DNA of 7,560 nt, from positions 13,857 through 21,416 of the forward strand of contig DNNE01000009.1 in assembly GCA_003487805.1 (NCBI GenBank), read 5' to 3'. Below, in pieces: positions 1-5,436 of the stretch; positions within the stretch are counted from its first letter, which is position 1; each line of letters opens with the position of its first letter. The DNA is from Blastocatellia bacterium (lineage in GTDB: Bacteria; Acidobacteriota; Blastocatellia; Pyrinomonadales; Pyrinomonadaceae). The notes beneath the pieces were generated by a model, which searched no databases, was not told where the DNA came from, and was given only the letters and a program-made list of their open reading frames with translations. Made by a program: the position numbers and the translations under genes.

Positions 1-2
1 CC

Positions 3-200
3 TCACCCCACGCGACCACTTCGCCCACCGGGGAGGCGGGCGCAACCGCATCCTATTCTTGGTCGGAATCAGAAATCAACGTTTATTTCACCGATGAGTT
101 GGGTATCTCGAATCAAGAACAGAGCTACTTCAGCTACTTTTTATCTTTGCTCGCCGATGGTCTTAGCCTCTGGTCCAGGACCAATTCAAAATATCTGTAA
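3..200 (+). CDS. Possible 3' end of a hypothetical protein gene (partial)
   Basis: This frame is open from the left edge of the window to a TAA at 198-200, about 65 codons, with no start inside the window. The last 45 or so residues read like real protein, with mixed hydrophobic and polar residues such as EINVYFTDELGI and SLLADGLSLW. The first 14 are rich in Ser, Thr, Pro, Gly and Ala and may not be coding. I recognise no family. If real, the gene converges on the phosphorylase gene at 408-1322. A second plus-strand frame (1-297) is open over the same bases, but its product is Arg/Pro-rich and looks like a shadow. Confidence is low because the stretch is short and cut by the window edge. Confidence 0.3.
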   Translation, partial: SPHATTSPTGEAGATASYSWSESEINVYFTDELGISNQEQSYFSYFLSLLADGLSLWSRTNSKYL

Positions 201-239
201 GACTTGTTGGACCGCTATCGTGCTCTACCTCCGCGACCG

Positions 240-256
240 AAAAAGCCACCTGGCTC
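240..256 (-). terminator. Weak candidate terminator after the phosphorylase gene
   Basis: On the minus strand AGCC-AGGT-GGCT forms a 4-bp stem (possibly extended by one G.T pair) followed directly by five T residues. It lies about 150 nt beyond the stop codon of the last gene of the operon, with no other gene between, so it is in a plausible place. The stem is short for an intrinsic terminator, hence the low confidence. Confidence 0.2.
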
Positions 257-407
257 GCCCGGCAGCTGCTCGAGTTCGTCAATCAACCGCTTTCTAGATC
301 ACGCTCGTAAACATAACAGCGCCCGTGCCCCGCTTCTGGATCGATCCCTCTGACAACGCTCCGTTAACTCTTGAAATGCGAATACCACATGGACGCATCC
401 AAGCTTG

Positions 408-1322
408 TCAACCATGTCGCCGAGATGAAAGGATGGCCGCAAGCCGTTTCGCCGTCTCTTCCGGCCAGGCGCTAGGATCAGTCATGATGGCGTCCTTCAA
501 AGCTGACCCGCATTCACAAGTACGGGGCCGATCGGCGAGTAGCTTCACTGCACCCCGAATAACCGACTGAGCATTCTCAACATTCTGCATCAATACCTCG
601 ACTACGGTCTTGGCAGAAACCTCAGAATTTACTCCATTAGCGGCAACTCCATTAGGATACTTAATCGACTCTGACATCCAGCAATCATAGTCAGTCACCA
701 GCGCCAGGGTCGCATAACAAATCTCTGCTTCGCGCGCAAGTTTTGCCTCTTGCAAATTCGTCATGCCAATTATGTCCATGCCCCACGAGCGATAGACGTT
801 TGATTCCGCTACGGTCGAGAACGCCGGGCCCTCCATGCAAAGGTACGTGCCTCCACGATGTGTTTTCACGTCAACCGATTTGCACGCCTCTGCGAGCGCA
901 TTGCCCAGGTCATTGCAAACCGGATGAGCGAAGGCCACGTGCGCCACGATTCCACTTCCGAAGAAAGTTGATTCGTGCGCGCGCGCGCGAGTTCGATCAA
1001 AAAACTGATCGGGAATCACCATATCCATCGGGGCGTACTGCTCTTGCAAAGAACCAACCGCCGACGCTGACAGAATGCGTTCGACGCCAAGCAATTTCAT
1101 CCCGTAAATGTTCGCGCGGAATGGAAGCTCAGTCGGCGTGAAGCGATGGCCGCGACCATGGCGAGGCAGAAAGGCGACGCGCTCACCTTCCAGTGTTCCT
1201 ACAATGAATTTGTCGGAAGGATCACCGAACGGAGTCTCTACTGCAATCTCATCAACCTCCGTTAATTCCGGCATTTGATAGAGACCGCTGCCGCCGATGA
1301 TTCCGATTTTCGCGTTAGCCAT
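408..1322 (-). CDS. mtnP: S-methyl-5'-thioadenosine phosphorylase (MTAP)
   Basis: This enzyme cleaves 5'-methylthioadenosine with phosphate to adenine and 5-methylthioribose-1-phosphate in the cytosol, in methionine and purine salvage. The 304-residue protein follows the MTAP/PNP fold throughout: GGSGL at 10-14 and RHGRGH at 54-59 (phosphate site), SASAVGSL at 85-92, DQFFDRT at 105-111, MEGPAFSTVAES at 163-174, GMTN at 186-189, and TDYDCW at 210-215, whose two Asp residues mark 6-aminopurine specificity. The human enzyme has 283 residues; the extra length is partly an insertion after TDYDCW, around residues 219-231, that contains a short duplication. I chose ATG at 1322 because family members begin with this KIGIIGG strand. 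An upstream in-frame TTG at 1346 would overlap the preceding gene. GAAG 8 nt upstream is a weak ribosome site. The gene lies 5 nt after the upstream gene's stop and is probably last in the operon. Confidence 0.93.
   Translation of the reverse strand: MANAKIGIIGGSGLYQMPELTEVDEIAVETPFGDPSDKFIVGTLEGERVAFLPRHGRGHRFTPTELPFRANIYGMKLLGVERILSASAVGSLQEQYAPMDMVIPDQFFDRTRARAHESTFFGSGIVAHVAFAHPVCNDLGNALAEACKSVDVKTHRGGTYLCMEGPAFSTVAESNVYRSWGMDIIGMTNLQEAKLAREAEICYATLALVTDYDCWMSESIKYPNGVAANGVNSEVSAKTVVEVLMQNVENAQSVIRGAVKLLADRPRTCECGSALKDAIMTDPSAWPEETAKRLAAILSSRRHG
631..655. repeat. 15-nt partial tandem duplication inside mtnP
   Basis: ACTCCATTAG occurs at 631-640 and again at 646-655, giving a 15-nt period. 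In the protein it produces NGV-AA-NGV (NGVAANGV), within an insertion between the TDYDCW motif and the next helix that human MTAP lacks. The in-frame period fits replication slippage in a surface loop. Confidence 0.6.
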
Positions 1323-1327
1323 ATGTT

Positions 1328-1825
1328 CTACTTCTTGCCTTTGCAATTATGCTCAGCTACATAATTAGCCCACGAATCACCAACGCGCTTCGTAACCAGA
1401 TCATCCAAAAATGGATTTTTAGCTTTTGGCTGTTCTTTCACCATCGCCTGGTAAGCGATCAGCGCGCTCTTCATACCGGCCACTTGAGCAGCGTCTTCGT
1501 CCTTCGTCCTGTCCGGGTTAGACAACTTGAAGGCGGCCATCCCAATGGTGTATTGAGCCAGAATCTCAGGATTGTACTTATACTTGTCGTTAAGGCCTGA
1601 AAGCAGCAACGAGCAAACTGTAACGCCGACCTTGTCGGTTTGAGTAACCCATATAATAGCCCAGCTCCGAATGTTCTTTGCGTCCTTATCAAAAGGTTTC
1701 TCTTCGAGGAACTTCGCGGCCTTAATCAGAGTGCCCGGCTCATCTTTCACCTGACTGCTTGCAGACGCCGCGCCAAAGAGTATCAGTAGCATTACGGCGG
1801 GAATAATTGTGTAAATCTTTTTCAT
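1328..1825 (-). CDS. Secreted protein of unknown function (165 aa)
   Basis: I do not recognise a family. The N-terminus is a clear Sec signal peptide: KK at 2-3, a hydrophobic core at about 5-19, and an Ala-X-Ala-like site near residue 22 (GAASA|SSQ). There is no lipobox Cys, so the mature protein of about 143 residues should be periplasmic or exported. It is mostly helical in appearance and charged, with two Cys in the mature part (71 and 161) that could form a disulfide. The middle (about 85-103, NPEILAQYTIGMAAFKLSNP) and the following KSALIAYQAM look like paired amphipathic helices of the TPR sort, but no repeat can be proven. A GAGG ribosome site stands 6 nt before the ATG. The gene starts 12 nt after the metallo-hydrolase stop and ends 5 nt before mtnP, so it is probably co-transcribed. 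Confidence 0.85.
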   Translation of the reverse strand: MKKIYTIIPAVMLLILFGAASASSQVKDEPGTLIKAAKFLEEKPFDKDAKNIRSWAIIWVTQTDKVGVTVCSLLLSGLNDKYKYNPEILAQYTIGMAAFKLSNPDRTKDEDAAQVAGMKSALIAYQAMVKEQPKAKNPFLDDLVTKRVGDSWANYVAEHNCKGKK

Positions 1826-1837
1826 CGCGTGCCTCGA

Positions 1838-2677
1838 TTATGCAAGTGGAAGTACTTTCAGTTTCTCACCGTCATGAACAATCCGGCCCAGCGGAGTGTC
1901 CGGATCGTGATAAAACAAACAAGTCCAATTCTCTTGCGCTGCTTGCGGCAGCAATTTCTTTTTCGCCTCAACCGTTTCCACCGGGTAGAGATCGTAACCC
2001 ATCACCCACGCATAGGGCACGTGCGCGCGCGTGGGAACCAGATCAGCAAAACCAAAAAGCGTCTTCCCGTCGCGTGCGAGCCGCGGGCACTGCATTGAAC
2101 GATTGTGACCGGCGTGCGTTTCCATCGTCAGTCCGGGCACAATTTCATAGTCATTTGCTTTCAATTCAAGTTGTCCCGTTTCCTTCATCGGCTGCCAGTT
2201 CTCAGAGAAGTAGCTGGCGCGATCGCGCTCAGTCGGCGATTCCGCATGCTCGTATTCCGCTTGTGAGATGAAGTAACGCGCGTTTGGAAACGCAGGCACC
2301 GCCTGGCCTGCATCGTTCCGGATCGAGTTCCCACCAGCATGATCGAAATGAAGATGCGTGTTGATGACGATGGTCATGTCGGTTGCGGCAACGCCGGCGA
2401 CTGCCTTTAATGACTCATTCAAGGAATGAGTGCGATTGATGCCATACATCGCTCGATGCTTTTCGCTCCACTTTTCTCCGATGCCCGTGTCGATCAAAAT
2501 TCTTTCACCATCCGCTTCGATGAAAAGACAATTCATGTTCATGCGAATGCGATTCTGATCGTCAGGCGGATTAGCGCGGGCCCAGAGGTTGCGCGGCACA
2601 ACTCCGAACATCGCGCCGCCATCGAGTCTGAACTCACAGTCGGGAATGACCTCAACCCGGTAATTGCCGAAGTTCAT
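1838..2677 (-). CDS. MBL-fold metallo-hydrolase (lactonase/glyoxalase II-like superfamily)
   Basis: This is a 279-residue metallo-beta-lactamase-fold hydrolase with no signal peptide, so probably cytoplasmic. The metal site is complete: HLHFDHAGG at 108-116 (H108, H110, D112, H113), H191 in HAGHNRS, D212 in FADL, and H257 in YHDPDTP. The strand LIDTGIG at 61-67 precedes it, as in AHL lactonases and related enzymes. A two-metal (usually zinc) hydrolase is therefore expected. The substrate cannot be read from sequence: AHL lactonases share the DHAGG form, but so do many esterases and thioesterases. It starts 14 nt after the parvulin gene stop and is followed after 12 nt by the small secreted protein. 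No strong Shine-Dalgarno precedes the ATG, so translation may be coupled to the upstream gene. Confidence 0.88.
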   Translation of the reverse strand: MNFGNYRVEVIPDCEFRLDGGAMFGVVPRNLWARANPPDDQNRIRMNMNCLFIEADGERILIDTGIGEKWSEKHRAMYGINRTHSLNESLKAVAGVAATDMTIVINTHLHFDHAGGNSIRNDAGQAVPAFPNARYFISQAEYEHAESPTERDRASYFSENWQPMKETGQLELKANDYEIVPGLTMETHAGHNRSMQCPRLARDGKTLFGFADLVPTRAHVPYAWVMGYDLYPVETVEAKKKLLPQAAQENWTCLFYHDPDTPLGRIVHDGEKLKVLPLA

Positions 2678-2691
2678 CGTGAATCAGAGAG

Positions 2692-3981
2692 TTATTTCTT
2701 TCCGCCTTTAGCTGGAGCCGGCTTCGGCTTTGCACCGGGCGCAGTTTGCGGCGGCCCTTCCTCAGGCGGCATCATTCCCGGTGGCATTCCCTGCTGCATC
2801 TGTTGCGGCGGCGGTTGCGGTACGGAGAAATTCTCGGCGATCGTAATGTGGTTTCCCTGACGCTTTACGATTTCGTCAATCAGGTTCTTCTCTTTCTCCG
2901 ACTCGACGGCGTCCCGCGCCTGGTCCTTCGGAGACTTTGGCGGTCCAAAAGGATTCGGCGCACCGGCGGCAATCAGAATATGGCGCGCATGGACCTGCTC
3001 TTCCGGTTTGCCATCTTTTGTCTCGGTCTTTTTCTCTTCAACCTTGATGATATGAAATCCGAATTGACTTTCAACGATGTCGCTGATCTGTCCCGGCTGT
3101 AAAGCGAAAGCGGCTTTGTCGAATTCAGCCACCATCTGTCCACGTCCAAACCACCCGAGATCACCGCCCTTGTCTTTGCTACCCGGATCTGTTGAGAACT
3201 CTTTCGCAAGCGCTCCAAAGTCCTCGCCGGCACGTGCCCGCTTGAGGACATCTTCGGCCTTTGCGCGAGTTTGCTTGTCATCCAGTTCAGGATGCTTTGC
3301 GACGTAGGCGGCAACTTCAGCGTCGGTGGCTTTCGTGTTGGGAATCAGCGTCTCTTTGGCGTACGTCGACGCGAGCAGGCGCGCCTGCTCAAGCATAATC
3401 TGCAATTCGACGCTGCGCTTCTTATCGACACCTGCCTGCTCGCCACGCCGCTCGCCAATCAGTACCTGGCCCAATTGATGCCGGATCTCTTTCATCTGCT
3501 CATCCGGAATTGCCTGACTGGCCATCATGGGGTTTTGCGCTTGCGCGTCCTTCACAAATTGCTGAAATCGTTCTTCCTGCCCCGGCTCTTTGAAAAACGC
3601 ATCGATTTCCGCATCAGAAGGCTGTGGCGGCGCACCCTGTGCTCCAGCCTGACTCTGCCCGTAGCTCTGCGCGATTACAATCGCGCGCACCAGATCCATC
3701 TGGCGTTTGACGTCGGGTCGATAACCGATCCCTTTCGCCCTTGCTTCTTCGGCTACCGATAACAACTCGCGAACATTTTTTGCGAAGTCGCGTCGCGCCG
3801 CATCATCGGTCGCCAAACGCGCTCGCGCTTGCGGCGCTTGATCTGAAGCGATCTGCGTCATGTCATCCGCGGTCAAACTAATCGGAGCGGAGTGGTTCGC
3901 TTTGACCTGCCAGACAATCAGGCCGAGTGAAAAGACGACGCCGATCGCGGCGACGATCCATGCTTTGGTTTTGGAATTCAA
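2692..3981 (-). CDS. Membrane-anchored PpiC/SurA-type peptidyl-prolyl isomerase
   Basis: This is a parvulin-type peptidyl-prolyl cis-trans isomerase and probable folding chaperone of the cell envelope. The 429 residues show a single N-terminal membrane segment at about 7-25 (uncleaved anchor or signal), a helical chaperone-like region (about 35-215) and a parvulin core at about 238-315. The core contains AGEDFGALAKEFSTDPGSKD, then GGDLGWFGRGQMVAEF and FGFHIIKVEE. The ARHIL strand that normally opens a parvulin domain is absent before the core and instead follows it (HARHILIAAG, 331-340). The C-terminus (about 387-429) is a Pro/Gln/Met/Lys-rich low-complexity tail. The start is TTG, supported by AAAGGAAAG with its AGGA 8 nt upstream. 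The gene follows the epimerase by 24 nt and precedes the metallo-hydrolase by 14 nt. Confidence 0.88.
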   Translation of the reverse strand: MNSKTKAWIVAAIGVVFSLGLIVWQVKANHSAPISLTADDMTQIASDQAPQARARLATDDAARRDFAKNVRELLSVAEEARAKGIGYRPDVKRQMDLVRAIVIAQSYGQSQAGAQGAPPQPSDAEIDAFFKEPGQEERFQQFVKDAQAQNPMMASQAIPDEQMKEIRHQLGQVLIGERRGEQAGVDKKRSVELQIMLEQARLLASTYAKETLIPNTKATDAEVAAYVAKHPELDDKQTRAKAEDVLKRARAGEDFGALAKEFSTDPGSKDKGGDLGWFGRGQMVAEFDKAAFALQPGQISDIVESQFGFHIIKVEEKKTETKDGKPEEQVHARHILIAAGAPNPFGPPKSPKDQARDAVESEKEKNLIDEIVKRQGNHITIAENFSVPQPPPQQMQQGMPPGMMPPEEGPPQTAPGAKPKPAPAKGGKK

Positions 3982-3986
3982 AATGA

Positions 3987-3995
3987 CTTTCCTTT
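3987..3995 (-). promoter_or_regulatory. Strong ribosome binding site deciding the TTG start of the parvulin gene
   Basis: The minus strand reads AAAGGAAAG, with its AGGA core 8 nt from the TTG at 3981-3979. It is the clearest Shine-Dalgarno in the operon and supports the non-ATG start, which places the membrane segment close to the N-terminus. Confidence 0.6.
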
Positions 3996-4005
3996 CACAC
4001 TTAAG

Positions 4006-4419
4006 TTAATCGGGCGAAGTTTTCTCACCACGCTCTACCAATTCAATTAAAACGCCACCCGTTGATGATGGATGAATAAATGCGACCAGGCAACCGCCGG
4101 CGCCCGTGCGTGGTTCTTCATCAATCAACCGCGCACCCTTCGATTTCAAGTCAGCCAGTCTGGCCCGGATATCCTCGACGCGCAAGGCAATATGATGAAT
4201 CCCTGGTCCACGTTTCGCAAGAAACTTTGAGATCGGCGAGTCAGCAGAGGTTGCTTCAAGCAGTTCAATGCGCGATTCGCCAATCGGCAACATCGCCACT
4301 CGGACCTTCTGCCCGGACACCTCTTCGGTTTCCGTAACCTGGATGCCCAGCACATCGCGATACGCCGCCGCAGCCTCTTCGATCCCGTTCGTGGCGATGC
4401 CGATGTGATCGATTTTCAT
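4006..4419 (-). CDS. mce: Methylmalonyl-CoA epimerase
   Basis: This enzyme interconverts (S)- and (R)-methylmalonyl-CoA, linking propionyl-CoA carboxylase to the B12-dependent mutase. The 137-residue protein is a normal-length vicinal-oxygen-chelate protein with two beta-alpha-beta-beta-beta modules. Expected metal ligands are H5 (DHIGIA), E52 (RIELLEA), H76 (GIHHIAL) and E126 (VLIELVE). The stretches SPISKFLAKRGPGIHHIA and LIDEEPRTGAGG are typical of the epimerase rather than glyoxalase I, which has the same fold. E52 occupies the place of a Gln in the Propionibacterium enzyme, a common variation. The adjacent meaB gene, 42 nt upstream, supports the assignment independently. No good Shine-Dalgarno is visible before the ATG. 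Confidence 0.93.
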   Translation of the reverse strand: MKIDHIGIATNGIEEAAAAYRDVLGIQVTETEEVSGQKVRVAMLPIGESRIELLEATSADSPISKFLAKRGPGIHHIALRVEDIRARLADLKSKGARLIDEEPRTGAGGCLVAFIHPSSTGGVLIELVERGEKTSPD

Positions 4420-4461
4420 AAAACAAGACCAATAATGACAAATGCGAAATGATTCTCGTTC

Positions 4462-5436
4462 TTAGCTTTCCTTCTGACTTCTGACTTCTGAGTCCTGACT
4501 TCTCGCTTTCATCAATTCCTCAACCGCCGAATAAGGATCTCGCTGTTTCGTGGCAACTTCCGAGGCCAACCGTTCGAGCTTGTTTGACGCTCCGTCGACG
4601 CCTAACGTTTCTGCAACCAACTGCTCGCGTAACAGATCGAGAATCCGCCAGCGCGCAACCGCTTTTCTCCGGTCCGTCGATGCCGGTGTTTGCTTCTGAA
4701 ATTCCCGACTCTGCTCAATCGCGCCGGCCAATTCTGCGATTCCCTTATTCTCAATCGCGACCGTCTTGACGATCGGCGTCTGCCATTCATCAGTGCGCGC
4801 GGACAACGTAAGCAAGGCCTGCAACTCCTTTTCGGTCCGTAAAACCCCTTCGCGATCAGCTTTGTTGATAACGAGCACGTCTCCGATTTCCATAATGCCC
4901 GCCTTCAACGTTTGCACGTCGTCGCCCATTCCCGGAACCAGCACCACTACGCACACGTCGGCGGTTTTCGCGATTTCGATCTCGTCCTGACCAACGCCGA
5001 CAGTTTCTACGATGATCTTGTCATAGCCGGCGGCATCCAGGATCGCAACCGCCTCGACGCTGGCACGCGCCAGGCCGCCGAGATTTCCGCGCGTCGCCAT
5101 CGATCGAATGAAGACCCCTTTATCAAGAGCCAGCGTCTGCATTCGAATACGATCCCCAAGAATCGCACCGCCCGAGAATGGGCTCGACGGATCGACGGCG
5201 ATGATGCCAACCCGCTCGCCCTGCTTCCGGTAGAAGGCCGCGAGCTTGTCGACCAGCGAAGATTTGCCCGCTCCGGGAGAGCCGGTAATCCCTACTACTA
5301 ATGCTCGCCCGGTGCGCGAGAAAATTTGCTTCATCAACTCCGAAGCATGAGCACCACTATCTTCGACTTTCGAGATCGCGCGCGCGACAGCGCTCGTATC
5401 GCCTTTAATGATGCGATCTAAAAACGAATCGTTCAT
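4462..5436 (-). CDS. meaB: Methylmalonyl-CoA mutase-associated GTPase MeaB
   Basis: MeaB is a G3E-type P-loop GTPase (ArgK/MMAA family) that gates adenosylcobalamin delivery to methylmalonyl-CoA mutase and protects the mutase from inactivation. The 324-residue protein carries the full set: Walker A GSPGAGKSS (52-60), DPSSPFSGGAILGDR (82-96), ETVGVGQDE (144-152, switch region), and NKAD (191-194) for guanine recognition. The C-terminal helical part (about 255-310) is the usual dimerisation region. The final residues RSQDSEVRSQKES are not family-like and are encoded by a 7-nt repeat. The ATG overlaps the dehydrogenase stop (ATGA), indicating translational coupling. The epimerase follows 42 nt downstream, a classical association. 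The mutase itself is not in the window. Confidence 0.95.
   Translation of the reverse strand: MNDSFLDRIIKGDTSAVARAISKVEDSGAHASELMKQIFSRTGRALVVGITGSPGAGKSSLVDKLAAFYRKQGERVGIIAVDPSSPFSGGAILGDRIRMQTLALDKGVFIRSMATRGNLGGLARASVEAVAILDAAGYDKIIVETVGVGQDEIEIAKTADVCVVVLVPGMGDDVQTLKAGIMEIGDVLVINKADREGVLRTEKELQALLTLSARTDEWQTPIVKTVAIENKGIAELAGAIEQSREFQKQTPASTDRRKAVARWRILDLLREQLVAETLGVDGASNKLERLASEVATKQRDPYSAVEELMKARSQDSEVRSQKES
4473..4503. repeat. 7-nt tandem repeat at the 3' end of meaB
   Basis: The plus strand reads TCTGACT, TCTGACT, TCTGAGT, CCTGACT and a partial TCT: four units with one mismatch in each of the last two. The array is inside the last codons of meaB. Because 7 is not a multiple of 3, it encodes a 7-residue periodic Ser/Gln/Glu/Arg tail (RSQDSEV, RSQKES). 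It looks like a simple-sequence array that has moved into or extended the reading frame. Confidence 0.75.

Noticed and set aside
94..297. Plus-strand open frame of 67 codons
   Set aside because: Arg/Pro/Ser-rich, no ribosome site, no family resemblance; the neighbouring frame ending at 200 reads more like protein.
743..1141. Plus-strand open frame of 132 codons
   Set aside because: Lies fully opposite mtnP, whose conserved motifs prove the minus-strand reading; composition is Arg/Pro/Cys-rich like an antisense shadow.
1323..1346. Longer mtnP with a TTG start at 1346
   Set aside because: It would add MQRQEVEH before a normal family N-terminus and overlap the upstream gene; ATG at 1322 fits the fold and spacing better.
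1807..2271. Plus-strand open frame of 154 codons
   Set aside because: Antisense to the metallo-hydrolase with its complete metal site; product is low-quality Ser/Arg/Pro text.
3271..3762. Plus-strand open frame of 163 codons
   Set aside because: Antisense to the parvulin gene; Leu/Arg-rich shadow with no recognisable motif.
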